The notes: generated by a model from the sequence alone, not told the origin. DNA of 55,914 bases from Nocardia acidivorans NBRC 108247 (GCF_001625085.1 NZ_BDAW01000063.1:1-55914), one strand, 5' to 3'; counted from the first letter of the stretch, positions 16,129 through 24,571 are shown. Program-made: numbers and translations.

Positions 16129-16160
16129 CCGCTGATGCGCTGATGCGCTGGAGTGTACAT

Positions 16161-16170
16161 TGTCTGGGAC
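16161..16170. promoter_or_regulatory. TGTCTGGGAC box, copy 2
   Basis: The box reads TACAT-TGTCTGGGAC-AGTAAT and lies between SDR pseudogenes 1 and 2, which point away from each other. Flanks resemble copy 3 at 17770 (TAGAT-TGTCTCAGAC-GGTAAA), so more than the ten-base core is shared. Confidence 0.45.
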
Positions 16171-16210
16171 AGTAATCGCAGGGAACGCAGCCACGGAATC
16201 AGGAGATCTC

Positions 16211-16621
16211 ATATCGGACTTCGAGCATCGGGTCGTGGTCGTCACCGGTGCGGGCACCGGTATCGGCCGCGCCGTGGCGCAGCGCTTCGCGCGAAACAAG
16301 GCCATGGTCATCGCCGCCGATATCGACAAGGCGCGCACGGTGCGGACCGCCGAGTCCATCGAGGCATTCGGCGGTGACGCAACGACTTACGCGGTCGACG
16401 TGGCCGACGTGGCATGGGCGGCCGCGCGCAATCCCGCCGTGGTGCCCACGCCCATTGAGGCGCGGGCGCTGTATCTGGCGATCCGGGTGTCACCCGGCGG
16501 TGCGCGCCTGGCGGCGCGAGTCATCAAGCCGGACAGGCTGACCGGGCTGCGCGCCCGCCTCAGCCGCCCGGTCGTGCTGTCCCGCATCGACGACACTCTG
16601 GCGCGCAAGCTGGAGCCTTAG
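16211..16621 (+). pseudogene. SDR dehydrogenase pseudogene 2 (start codon lost, internal deletion)
   Basis: AGGAG (16201-16205) is followed five bases later by ATA where ATG is expected, then by SDFEHRVVVVTGAGTGIGRAV, a normal SDR beginning. After about 63 codons (YAVDVADV) the frame passes directly into a sequence typical of the C-terminus of another part of an SDR (NPAVVPTPIEARALYLAIR, then ...RIDDTLARKLEP). About 150 central codons with NNAG, Ser and YxxxK are absent. The frame could be read from upstream non-AUG codons, but the product would have no active site. Confidence 0.7.
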
Positions 16622-17214
16622 AGGCGGGTGTCGAGCCCTTTCAGGGCGTAGGAGGCGAAGGGTCGTACGAAGGGGGCTGCCCAGCGTAGCGGCAGGAACG
16701 CGCCGATACGCGGCCGGAAGGCGATGGTCCAGGCCAGCGCGGTGCCGTCGGCGGTCTCGGTGAGTTGATGGTCCTGCGCGAACGATTCGACCAGGACCGG
16801 CAGCGAGATCCTGGTGCCGGTGGTGGTCATGCGCCGATGCGGAGCCAGGGTCACCACTCGCTCCTGTACCGCGAAGAAGGTGCCGTCGAAGGTGCGCAGC
16901 GCACCCTCGCGTCGCGTCTGGTCTTGATAGCGAATCCCATTGACCAGGGGTAGCCAGGAGAAGGTCCCGGTGAGCTGCAACGCATCCCAGACCTTTGCGG
17001 GCGGCGCCGCGAATTCGCGGGTGGCGGTGACGGTGAAGGCGCCCTTGTCGGCGAGGTAGTCGTCGATGCGATCCGAGGACAGCGGTTCGGTCCGGAAACC
17101 CTTCCCGGCCAGCACATCCCGGGACCAGCCACGCGCGAGCAGGGCGATGACGCCCGCACCGAGCGCACCGAGGACGACGATGACCACGACGGCGACAATG
17201 ACGGCGGTGAGCAT
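16618..17214 (-). CDS. SRPBCC (START-like) domain protein with N-terminal membrane anchor
   Basis: The 198-residue protein has one N-terminal transmembrane helix (residues 2-27) and then a polyketide-cyclase/SRPBCC type domain: FTVTATREFAAPPAKVWDAL, RTFDGTFFAVQERVV, and a long C-terminal helix region. Such domains bind hydrophobic ligands in a deep cavity. It lies 4 bp from the holin-like gene upstream on the same strand, so the two are co-transcribed. The C-terminal stop overlaps the end of SDR pseudogene 2 by four bases on the other strand. Confidence 0.75.
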   Translation of the reverse strand: MLTAVIVAVVVIVVLGALGAGVIALLARGWSRDVLAGKGFRTEPLSSDRIDDYLADKGAFTVTATREFAAPPAKVWDALQLTGTFSWLPLVNGIRYQDQTRREGALRTFDGTFFAVQERVVTLAPHRRMTTTGTRISLPVLVESFAQDHQLTETADGTALAWTIAFRPRIGAFLPLRWAAPFVRPFASYALKGLDTRL

Positions 17215-17218
17215 GGTG

Positions 17219-17689
17219 CTATTCCTTCTCGATGCGACGGGAGGGCCGGAACTCGGTGCCGTCGTGCCGGTTTCGGTGCGCGAAGGAGCGGGCGGCGCTG
17301 CCCGCCCGGACCGCGACCGCGGCGGTGACGCGCACGCTGCGCAGGCGATGGAGCTGCCACAACCCGAAGAGCGCGGCGACCGCGGCGGGGATCAGCAGGA
17401 GGCCGGAGGTACTGAGCAACGCCGCCCACCGCGGCATCCACCGCGTCAGCAGTTCGGTGAGGAAGCGGAGGAAGTAGACGGTGCCGTAGGCCGCCGCGAT
17501 GAGTGCGAAACCCAATGCGGCCAAGCCGATTACGCCGCGAATGAACTCGGCGCGCAGCAGCTTCCCGGCGCGGTGCAGCCGGGGTCCGGCCCAGGCCGCG
17601 AACTCCGCGAACAGCAGTCGGGGGAATTGTTCGAACTGTCCGGGTTGCGGCTCGATCGCTGTGCCGTAGTCGGTTTGGTCGCCGGTCAT
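17219..17689 (-). CDS. Holin-X / phage_holin_3_6-like membrane protein
   Basis: The 156-residue protein has an N-terminal soluble part, an amphipathic helix and two clear transmembrane helices (about residues 52-78 and 87-112), then a basic tail. This matches the actinobacterial holin-X/GP48 group, chromosomal two-helix proteins whose name reflects similarity to phage holins rather than proven lysis. It is the first gene of a two-gene unit with the SRPBCC protein. No phage genes are nearby, so a prophage origin is not supported. Confidence 0.7.
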   Translation of the reverse strand: MTGDQTDYGTAIEPQPGQFEQFPRLLFAEFAAWAGPRLHRAGKLLRAEFIRGVIGLAALGFALIAAAYGTVYFLRFLTELLTRWMPRWAALLSTSGLLLIPAAVAALFGLWQLHRLRSVRVTAAVAVRAGSAARSFAHRNRHDGTEFRPSRRIEKE

Positions 17690-17769
17690 CTGCGGCCCCC
17701 TCGAATCGATCTCCTCATCGGCGGCCGCCTGCCGCCGGAACTGTCGCAGCCTAACACGTTCGAGTAGAT

Positions 17770-17779
17770 TGTCTCAGAC
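17770..17779. promoter_or_regulatory. TGTCTCAGAC box, copy 3
   Basis: A variant of the box at 14804 and 16161, placed 29 bp before the start codon of SDR pseudogene 3, with shared flanks (TAGAT before, GGTAAA after). A GGAGGAGG ribosome binding site lies between it and the ATG at 17808. Confidence 0.4.
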
Positions 17780-17807
17780 GGTAAAATTCCGGAGGAGGGT
17801 GAACGGA

Positions 17808-18285
17808 ATGGCCAAAGTGCTCTCCGCCCGGACCCGTACGGCGCGGCTCCCACCACTACCGCGACCCTGGAGCGTCGACGACATTCCCCGACCAGACGGG
17901 TAAGACCGCGGTGGTCACCGGTGCGAACAGCGGACCGGGTCTGCGCACCGCCGAAGCCCTGGCCGCCAAGGGCGTGCACGTGCCGATGGCCTGCCGCAAT
18001 GAACTCGAGGCCGCCGCCGCGCTGGAGCAGGTGAGCGCGGGCGCGACCGGTCCCAAACCCGAAGTGCTGCCGTTGGATCTGGCCGATCTGGCCTCGATCC
18101 ACCGCGCCGCCGATCACCTCGACCCCCGCCACAATGCGATCGACCTCCTGGTGAACAATGCGGGAGTCATGGCGCTGCCCAAGAATATTCGCACCGCCCA
18201 GGGCTTCGACGTGCAATTCGGCACCAACCATCTGGGTCACTACGCGCGCACCGGATTGTTGCTGCCGGGGCTCGTCGCAACGGTG
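17808..18285 (+). pseudogene. SDR dehydrogenase pseudogene 3 (frameshifted, truncated)
   Basis: ATG 17808 follows a strong GGAGGAGGGTGAACGGA site. The first frame reads to WSVDDIP and stops soon after; one extra C in the run CCCC near 17888 shifts the rest. The second frame continues as KTAVVTGANSG, LACRN-like MACRN, LPLDLADLAS, LLVNNAGVMALP and FGTNHLGHYARTGLLLP, all hallmarks of the retinol-dehydrogenase-like SDR group, and then ends near 18285 before the catalytic YxxxK. About half of the expected protein is missing. Confidence 0.72.
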
Positions 18286-18388
18286 CACGCGCCCCGAGAT
18301 CATTCGACCGAGGGGCGCGGTCCGGTTCCGCATGCGAGAATTCGGCTGCTGTTTACCGCTTGCCCCGATTGTGCGTGAGGAGATGCCT

Positions 18389-18658
18389 GTGAATTCGAGG
18401 TTGTGGATGGGTGTGCCCGTCGCGGTGCTGGCGGTCGCGCCGGCATTCGCCCTGATCGGAGCCGCACCGGCCCAGGCGAGTCCGCACGGCCCGGGTGTGT
18501 CGATCGACTACACCTGCACCGGACAGGACTATGCGGGCGCGCAGCTGCCCACGGTGTCGGTCAGCGCGCGCGGAGGTATGCGTGCGGCCAAGGGGCAGGC
18601 GCAGACGTCGTGGCGCGGTGTCGCCAAGTTCTCGACCATCGAGTGCACGCTGGTCTGA
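18389..18658 (+). CDS. Small secreted protein
   Basis: GTG 18389 lies six bases after GAGGAG and gives an 89-residue protein. Residues 1-30 form a Sec signal peptide with cleavage expected after AAPAQA. The mature part of about 60 residues has two Cys (YTCTG and IECTL) likely to form a disulfide and a basic surface (SARGGMRAAKG). I do not recognise the family; such small disulfide-bonded exported proteins are common in Nocardia. The gene follows the third SDR remnant. Confidence 0.65.
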   Translation: MNSRLWMGVPVAVLAVAPAFALIGAAPAQASPHGPGVSIDYTCTGQDYAGAQLPTVSVSARGGMRAAKGQAQTSWRGVAKFSTIECTLV

Positions 18659-18702
18659 TCCGCCGCTAACCGGGCCGCGGGGAGCCCGGGAAGGCCGCGC
18701 CG

Positions 18703-19740
18703 TCAGATGGCGCGGCGGTGATTGAGATAGGCGAAGGACCCCAGACCCAGCGGAATCTGGAACCAGAAGGTCAGCAGCCGAAAGCCCAGCGCCGCGCCGA
18801 CGGCCACACCGCCGGTGAGTCCCGCGAGGGCGGTGAGCCCGGCGGCCAGGGTGATCTCCTTGGAGGCGACACCGCTGGGAGAGGGCATGAGCGGGGCCAG
18901 TGCGACCGTCACCAACTGCACCACGAAGGTGTCGGCCAGGCTCAGCCCCGCGCCCACCGCGTGCAGGACCGCCCAGAGCGCGACCACCATCAGCAGCGGC
19001 TGCGCCAGCGCGCAGAGCCAGAGCAGCGCGGCGCGGCCGGGCCGAAGTGCGGTGGCGGCCACGGATTTCCAGGCGAACTCGGCATCGGCGCGCCCGGTGC
19101 GGGCGTGGTGCACCAGGCCGCGCCAGCCGCCGCGCCCGGCGAGCCGGCGGCGCAGAAGCAGGGTGGCGGCCGCGAGCAGCGCACCGGCGATCAGCACCGC
19201 GATCGCCACCAATCCGGCCGCGTGCCAGCTGTTCTCGGTGGTCCGATGCCACCACGCGGACACGCGCGGGCCCAGATCGTGCCAGGGCGGTTGTCCGTTG
19301 GTGCGGTGGATCAGGCTCGGCGTGGCCAGGATGGCGATGACCACCAGCGGTATGCGCACCACCAGCGCGGCGAACCCGAAGAGGGTCATGGAGGCGACCG
19401 CGGCGCTGTGGCTCAGGCCCTCGCGGCGCAGGAAGCGCAGCCGGATCAGCAGTGAGGCGGCCGGGATCAGGCCGATGGCCGGTACCGCGAGTTGCAGTGC
19501 GAAGAGCCGGGCCGACGAGGGTTCGGCGGGAATCGAGCCGCGCAGCATCCAGACCGAAGTGGGCCAGAGTCCCAGGGTGGCCAGGAGCGCGAGGGCCAGC
19601 CAGCCCGGATCGGCGGCGAGCAGTGCGCGCATGCCCGCGGCTACCGTCTCGTGTTGCCAGAGTGCGGCGGCGATGACCACCGCGGTGCAGATGACGGTCG
19701 GGAGCGCCTTTCTCGCGGTTGCGGGAACGGCCGGGGCCAT
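18703..19740 (-). CDS. Flippase-like / LPG synthase transmembrane-domain protein
   Basis: The 345-residue protein has about eight transmembrane segments and the motif PLMPSPSGVASKEITLAAGL near residue 280, equivalent to the P-x-P-G-G-x-G-x-x-E block of the lysylphosphatidylglycerol synthase TM / UPF0104 flippase-like family. Members move or modify lipids or lipid-linked glycans. The start ATG 19740 has AAGGAG at a good distance; the longer frame upstream is not protein-like. It is monocistronic; a TetR remnant lies upstream. Substrate unknown. Confidence 0.78.
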   Translation of the reverse strand: MAPAVPATARKALPTVICTAVVIAAALWQHETVAAGMRALLAADPGWLALALLATLGLWPTSVWMLRGSIPAEPSSARLFALQLAVPAIGLIPAASLLIRLRFLRREGLSHSAAVASMTLFGFAALVVRIPLVVIAILATPSLIHRTNGQPPWHDLGPRVSAWWHRTTENSWHAAGLVAIAVLIAGALLAAATLLLRRRLAGRGGWRGLVHHARTGRADAEFAWKSVAATALRPGRAALLWLCALAQPLLMVVALWAVLHAVGAGLSLADTFVVQLVTVALAPLMPSPSGVASKEITLAAGLTALAGLTGGVAVGAALGFRLLTFWFQIPLGLGSFAYLNHRRAI

Positions 19741-20234
19741 CGGCTCTCCTTGTGGTGTCGCGGATGTCGTGCTGCGGAGTGAATCGCGGACCTGATGACC
19801 GACATTAACGCGCTCGGGGAGGGTGCGATCCGCATTCCGGCACAACGGTGGGCACTGCCGGACAACGGTACTCGATGCGGATCGCCCCCGATAGGCCGGC
19901 GAAGGCCGCCTGCGCGGTCGAGACAATGCGCTCGTAATTGCGCCGGGCGTCGGCGCGTACGGGGTGGGTTACGCGACGAATCTTCGCGGGTCGCACCCGG
20001 ATCGGTCGGTCGGGGACGGTCGGTGATGAATGGTCAAGCACGCGTATGGATTTCGGCGAATGGCCGAGATCAGCCCATTTCACTGCCGGAATCCTGCTCG
20101 CCGCCCATGGCGCGCTTCGCGGAACGGTCGTCTTGTTGCGAGCCACGGTTATCGGCCCGTGATCCGGGTAGGCTCGCGGACAAGGGATTCGGCCGCCAAT
20201 GGACTATGACGGGACCACCACCGTGGGCAAATCC
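19741..20234. other. Intergenic region with TetR remnant
   Basis: The 494 bp between the flippase-like gene and the desaturase contain no intact gene. Only the fragment at 19885-19972 has recognisable coding character. The rest shows mixed open frames on both strands without consistent third-position bias. Confidence 0.45.
19885..19972 (-). pseudogene. N-terminal remnant of a TetR-family regulator
   Basis: About 29 codons read VTHPVRADARRNYERIVSTA followed by QAAFA. RADARRNxERIxxxAxxxFA is the standard first helix of actinobacterial TetR regulators. Neither the helix-turn-helix core nor the ligand domain follows, and no start codon remains (GTA at the expected place). It is a relic. Confidence 0.55.
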
Positions 20235-21182
20235 ATGACATCGCTGGAGCTATTGCGCGAACTCGAGCCGGTTGCCGAGGACAATCTGAACCGGCATCTC
20301 TCCCTGGCCAAAGAGTGGCATCCGCACGACTATGTGCCCTGGAGCGAGGGCCGCAATTTCGCCGCCATGGGCGGAATCGACTGGGAGCCCGAACAATCCA
20401 GGCTGAGCCCGGTCGCCCGCGCCGCCATGGTCACCAATCTGCTCACCGAGGACAATCTGCCTTCCTATCACCGGCTCATCTCGGACGCGTTCTCCCGGGA
20501 CCGCGCCTGGGGTACCTGGGTGGACCGCTGGACCGCCGAGGAGAACCGGCACGGCATAGCGATTCGCGACTATCTGGTGGTCACCCGCGGCGTGGACCCC
20601 GTGGCCCTGGAGAACGCCCGGATGATCTGCGTCTCGCAGGGCGTGGACGATCCCACCGGCACCGGCGATCACAGCGTGCTGCCCGGCGTGGCGTACGTGA
20701 CCTTCCAGGAACTGGCCACCCGTGTCTCGCACCGCAATACCGGCAGGGTCTGCGAGGACCCCATTGCCGATCGCATGCTCGCGCGCATCGCCACCGACGA
20801 GAACCTGCACATGGTCTTCTACCGCAATATCTGCGCCGCCGCCCTGGACCTGGCCCCCGACGACACCCTTCAGGCCATCACCGACGTCATCCTCAACTTC
20901 CGCATGCCCGGCGCGGGCATGCCCGACTTTCGCCGCAACAGCGTCCTGATCGCCAAACACGGCATCTACGACCTCCGCCAGCACCTCGATGACGTCCTGC
21001 TCCCCATCCTGCGCAAATGGAACATCTTCGAGCGCACCGATTTCACCGCCCGCGGCGACCAACTCCGGGAAACCCTGGCCACCCACCTCGACCACCTGGC
21101 CAAGGACGTACTCCGCTTCGAAGAACAACGCGACCGCGCCCTGGCCCGCGAAGCCGCCCGCCGAGACCGCGAATCCGCCTGA
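20235..21182 (+). CDS. Acyl-ACP desaturase (DesA1-like)
   Basis: The 315-residue soluble di-iron desaturase has all carboxylate/His ligand motifs of the family: the first Glu in NRHLSLAKEW, TEDNLPSYHR, TAEENRHGIAIRDYLVVTR, and ATDENLHMVFYRN. It introduces a double bond into acyl-ACP, in mycolata feeding mycolic acid or unsaturated fatty acid synthesis. I chose ATG 20235 because SLELLRELEPVAEDNLNRHL aligns with the start region of mycobacterial DesA1; ATG 20199 or GTG 20223 would add 12 or 4 residues and have no better ribosome binding site. Monocistronic. Confidence 0.92.
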   Translation: MTSLELLRELEPVAEDNLNRHLSLAKEWHPHDYVPWSEGRNFAAMGGIDWEPEQSRLSPVARAAMVTNLLTEDNLPSYHRLISDAFSRDRAWGTWVDRWTAEENRHGIAIRDYLVVTRGVDPVALENARMICVSQGVDDPTGTGDHSVLPGVAYVTFQELATRVSHRNTGRVCEDPIADRMLARIATDENLHMVFYRNICAAALDLAPDDTLQAITDVILNFRMPGAGMPDFRRNSVLIAKHGIYDLRQHLDDVLLPILRKWNIFERTDFTARGDQLRETLATHLDHLAKDVLRFEEQRDRALAREAARRDRESA

Positions 21183-21227
21183 CACCAACCGTCTTCCGGC
21201 CGGAGACCCCGTCAAACGGGCTACCCC

Positions 21228-21349
21228 CGTGATACGGGGGTTACGCCGCGTGATACGGGGGTTACGCCGCGTGATAAGGGCTCCGCCGCGTGGCATGGGC
21301 TCCGCCGCGTGACTGAGCTGTGCCCCGCGACTTGGGCTACGCCCCGCCA
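21228..21349. repeat. Degenerate 19-21 bp tandem repeat
   Basis: About six units of the form CGCGTGATACGGGGGTTACGC follow one another; the first two are nearly identical, later ones drift (CGTGATAAGGGCTCCGC, CGTGGCATGGGCTCCGC). No protein-coding role is apparent. Confidence 0.6.
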
Positions 21350-21407
21350 TACCGGCGGTGCCCTCGACACCGGGGCTGGGCACCCCGGCGTTCAGGCAGC
21401 GTCCCTC

Positions 21408-21442
21408 GTCCTCCCGGCGTGCTTTGGCCGGGATCCACACGG
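21408..21442. repeat. REP-like repeat, copy 3 (half element)
   Basis: GTCCTCCCGGCGTGCTT followed by TGGCCGGGATCCACACGG matches copy 2 at 6311 with a few changes. The right-hand arm is missing. Confidence 0.55.
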
Positions 21443-21579
21443 TAAGTGCGAAGCCGCACCGCATCCGAATCCGCGGAGCCGCGCCTGTGGATAGCGAATC
21501 GTTTATCCACATTCTCGATTCGCGCCACCTCCACGGCCGCTTCGCGATCTATCGTTGGACTTCGACAGAGGGGGAACTC

Positions 21580-21888
21580 ATGGGGGATATGTTGCGCGCC
21601 GACCTGGAAGCCTTGCGCGTCATGGCGGCTGCGGTACGCGTCGAGGCGGAGACGATCGCCGGTATCGATCCGGTGGATCTGATCGCGAAAGTCGCCCGCT
21701 CCATGCCCAATTCGGCAATCGGCTCGGCCGCCGCCGGAGCGGGTGAGCCGATTGTGGCGGCCCTTCGCGATCTCGCCGATCGGCTGACCTCGCTATCGGG
21801 CGTGGTCGAGCACGGGGTGAAGTCCTACGAAGAGGTAGACGCGGCGCTGGGCAACCAACTCGACAGGTACACGCGCGGGCTGCCCTAA
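21580..21888 (+). CDS. EspC-like / WXG100-related type VII secretion target
   Basis: The 102-residue protein starts at ATG 21580, six bases after GAGGGGG. It is nearly all helical: one long helix (about residues 3-48), a small turn rich in Gly/Ala (SAIGSAAAGAGEP), and a second helix (about 55-98) ending YEEVDAALGNQLDRY. This matches the EspC/DUF2580 group of ESX-associated helical hairpins. The next gene encodes a DUF1023-type hydrolase, a pairing that I know from Nocardia and mycobacteria. It may be a secreted partner or chaperone. Confidence 0.75.
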   Translation: MGDMLRADLEALRVMAAAVRVEAETIAGIDPVDLIAKVARSMPNSAIGSAAAGAGEPIVAALRDLADRLTSLSGVVEHGVKSYEEVDAALGNQLDRYTRGLP

Positions 21889-22000
21889 CTCGGTGCAACA
21901 GCCGCCTGGCAGGTGGCCGCGGGCAGCTGGGCCGCCCGGGACCGCCGTGCTGCTCGAAACCGTCATGGTGCCGCAAGCTGCCGTAGTGCCAGGAGTCGTC

Positions 22001-22084
22001 GCGGTGCCGGGAGATCCTGTGGTGCCGGGAGATCTTGTGGTGCCGGGAGATCCTGTGGTGCCGGGAGATCTTGTGGTGCCGGGA
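22001..22084 (+). repeat. 18-bp tandem repeat encoding VVPGD(P/L)
   Basis: Four full and one partial unit of GTGGTGCCGGGAGATCYT are arranged head to tail; the last codon alternates CCT, CTT, CCT, CTT, giving a 36-bp higher-order unit. The array lies in an open frame continuous with the hydrolase but upstream of its best-supported start. Confidence 0.8.
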
Positions 22085-22093
22085 GGAGGAGGG

Positions 22094-23776
22094 GTGGGTC
22101 GGGCCACCATGTCGCAGGTGCGCGGCTGGCATCCGGAGGTCGCCGGTGTTGCCAGTGACGCCGTCGTGGAGGCGAATCGGCGGTTCACCGATGGCATGCG
22201 CGCGGTGGCACGGCGGATGGATGCGGTGGTGCTCGGCTGGCGGGGGGCGGCGGCCACGGCGGGGGAGTTGCGGGCATTGGCGGCGCAGTGGAGTGCGAAC
22301 CATATCGGCGCGGCGATGGTCGATATCGCCGACGCGCTCGCCGATGCCTCATCGCTCGCGCAGCTGTGCGCGCTCGTCCGGGAGATCGAGCGCGATGCGA
22401 CCGCCAACGGCTGCGTCATCGCCGAGGACGGCACCGTGGCCGCCCCGCGGGCCGATACCGGTAGTGGCGTACTGGATCTCGTCCTCCAAGGGTGTTTCGA
22501 CGCGAAGGCAGCGGTCCTGCAGGCACGCCTGCTGCCGCTGCTGGACTACGCGGGTGAGACCGATCAGCGCGTCGGCGCGCGCCTGGCCGCCGCGGTCGAA
22601 GCATTGATCAGCCTACGCACGGACCCGTACGGCGCGCGCCGCGACGACCGGGTGACAGCGATTCTCGACGGCGATGCCTTCCTGCCGGAAGAACCGAAAG
22701 CCCTCGCGGCCCTGTGGGATTCGCTGACACCCGCGGATCAGGACGCCCTCTTCGCCTACGACCCCGCGATCGGCGATCGGGACGGTCTGCCCGCGGTGGC
22801 GCGGGACTTCTACAACCGCGCCGACCTCGACCGGCTACGCGCCACCGCGACCACCGATCTGAACACGCTGAACGCACAACATCCGGATTGGGTGCGGGAG
22901 CGGAACTTTCCCGATACCGCGCACGACTGGCGCACCCTCGGCCGCTGGGACGACGAGCGCACCCGGACCCGCACCCGGCTCGCCGATTACGCGGCGACGA
23001 CCGCCGCCCTCGCCCCGCCCGAATCCGGCCTTCCCCCACGGTTTCTGCTCACCGTCGACAATCGCGGCCACGGCGCGATAGCGCTCAACAATCCGGACAC
23101 CGCCGCCAATATCGCCACCTTCGTCCCCGGCACCGGCTCACCGCTGGCGGGCATCGGTGCGGGAGTAGGCCGTGCCCGCGCCCTGCTGGATGCGGCGACG
23201 AAAGCCGATCGCACCGCCCGCACCTCGGTCATCGCCTGGTACGGCTATGACACCCCGCCCGCCCTCGGCAGCGCCCTGCGCGATCGCTACGCCGATGACG
23301 GCGCGCCCGCGCTGAATGAATTCCAGTCCGGATTGCGCGCCACCCACGACGCCCTGCCCGCCCGCAACACCGTCATCGGGCACAGCTACGGCAGCACGCT
23401 TATCGGTGTGGCCGCTGGTCACGGCAATTCCCTCGCCGCGGACAATGTGATCTTTGTCGGCTCACCGGGTGTGGAGGTCGACCGCGCCACCGAATTGCGC
23501 TTGGACGGAATCGATCCCGCACACAATCGCGAACACGTCTTCGCCACCGCCGATCCGGCCGACCCCATCCCGAAATTCGGACATTTCATCCATGGTGTCG
23601 ATCCGGCCGATCCCGATTTCGGCGCAACGGTTTTCGGCTCCGCGGGCGCGACCCTGAATCTGCCGTTGCTCCGTGAACTCCCGATCGATCCCTGGGCGCA
23701 CGGCAACTATTGGGATACCTCGAATCCGGCACTGCGCACCCAGGGCGAGATTATCGCCGGACGCTATCGGCCCTGA
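22094..23776 (+). CDS. Alpha/beta hydrolase, DUF1023 type, ESX-associated
   Basis: The 560-residue protein has an N-terminal helical WXG-like domain (about residues 1-120, with SQVRGWHPEVAGVASDAVVE and WRGAAATAGELRAL) and a C-terminal alpha/beta hydrolase domain. The nucleophile is in VIGHSYGSTLIGVAAGHG (Ser at about 431), with FVGSPGVEVD downstream and a late HG... segment for the His. It probably acts on an ester at the cell surface after type VII export. GTG 22094 has GGAGGAGG a few bases upstream; the open frame extends back to 21893 through the VPGD repeats, so a longer form is possible. Co-transcribed with the EspC-like gene. Confidence 0.82.
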   Translation: MGRATMSQVRGWHPEVAGVASDAVVEANRRFTDGMRAVARRMDAVVLGWRGAAATAGELRALAAQWSANHIGAAMVDIADALADASSLAQLCALVREIERDATANGCVIAEDGTVAAPRADTGSGVLDLVLQGCFDAKAAVLQARLLPLLDYAGETDQRVGARLAAAVEALISLRTDPYGARRDDRVTAILDGDAFLPEEPKALAALWDSLTPADQDALFAYDPAIGDRDGLPAVARDFYNRADLDRLRATATTDLNTLNAQHPDWVRERNFPDTAHDWRTLGRWDDERTRTRTRLADYAATTAALAPPESGLPPRFLLTVDNRGHGAIALNNPDTAANIATFVPGTGSPLAGIGAGVGRARALLDAATKADRTARTSVIAWYGYDTPPALGSALRDRYADDGAPALNEFQSGLRATHDALPARNTVIGHSYGSTLIGVAAGHGNSLAADNVIFVGSPGVEVDRATELRLDGIDPAHNREHVFATADPADPIPKFGHFIHGVDPADPDFGATVFGSAGATLNLPLLRELPIDPWAHGNYWDTSNPALRTQGEIIAGRYRP

Positions 23777-23938
23777 TCGCCACCGGCCGGGAAACCGTCC
23801 ACCAACAGTGCACAGAGCGATTGCGGAGTCATAGCGGGAGTGCGAGCAGGGTATGAAATGGCCAAGTGACCAACTTGGTCTGAAACGGTTGGGTTCATGC
23901 TAGGGTTCCCGGCAGTACAGGCGGGAAATCGGAGACAA

Positions 23939-24571
23939 ATGCGCACCGAGAACATCAACAGGAAGTTCAAACTGCATGACGAGCGCAGGATCGCCGCGCA
24001 ACTTCCCGAGCAGTTGCAAGGTCTTGATGTCGTCGGTTTTGTCAGAGTCGATGAGTTTCCGGTGGAGTTGCTGAACTCGTTCGGAGAGTTCGCCAGTGCC
24101 ACCGTCGACCCCTACACCCGTATCTATCGAAATGCCCAGCCCAATCGGATAGACGCCTGGTTGCTGGAGTTGCTGCGACACGGCCGCATTGGTGACCGTT
24201 TCTATCTGCGCACCGGTATGGAGTACTTCCCGTGGGCGGATTGCCGGGTCCTGGACCATCGCTGGCTGGACTCGCTGCGCCGGGTGATCGGCCCGAATCA
24301 GGGCTTCATCTCCCAGGACAAGACCTCGGCCGCCATGACCATCGGCGCACAATACGAAATGCTCGGCTTTCTGCGCCCGATCCCGCCGCCCGGCGTATTC
24401 GAGACAGCTAACGCCAATGAACAGACCGTCCTGCTCTCGCCGGTCGCCGCACCCCCGGCCGATAACGAGACCACCCGGCTGATCTCCCGTGTCGAAGCCG
24501 AAACCCAGCGCATCACCCGCGAGCCCGGCCCGATCGTCGACAACCTCCCCGGACCGGGCGAACTGCTCTGA
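23939..24571 (+). CDS. Conserved hypothetical protein
   Basis: ATG 23939 follows CGGAG at a good distance and encodes 210 residues, soluble, no signal peptide. There is a conserved-looking alpha/beta core (about 30-155) with Trp/Tyr-rich segments YLRTGMEYFPWADCRVLDH and an exposed acidic C-terminal tail rich in Pro/Glu. I do not recognise the family. It is flanked by the hydrolase and a DUF2231-like membrane protein and is probably monocistronic. The word CTTGGTCTGAAACGG about 60 bp upstream may be part of its control region. Confidence 0.65.
   Translation: MRTENINRKFKLHDERRIAAQLPEQLQGLDVVGFVRVDEFPVELLNSFGEFASATVDPYTRIYRNAQPNRIDAWLLELLRHGRIGDRFYLRTGMEYFPWADCRVLDHRWLDSLRRVIGPNQGFISQDKTSAAMTIGAQYEMLGFLRPIPPPGVFETANANEQTVLLSPVAAPPADNETTRLISRVEAETQRITREPGPIVDNLPGPGELL

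Larger units (their letters stand above)
21183..21579. other. Intergenic region with tandem repeats and REP-like half element
   Basis: The 397 bp after the desaturase hold a degenerate 19-21 bp tandem array (21228-21349) and a half REP-like element (21408-21442). The last 100 bp before the EspC-like gene are AT-richer and probably carry its promoter. Confidence 0.5.

Noticed and set aside
17219..17689. Prophage remnant suggested by a holin-like protein
   Set aside because: No other phage gene nearby; this holin-X type is a common chromosomal membrane protein in actinobacteria.
20250..21512. 420-codon minus-strand frame over the desaturase
   Set aside because: Antisense shadow of a gene with all di-iron motifs; no family features of its own.
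22001..22084. CRISPR array
   Set aside because: Units are contiguous 18-mers with no spacers and lie in an open frame.
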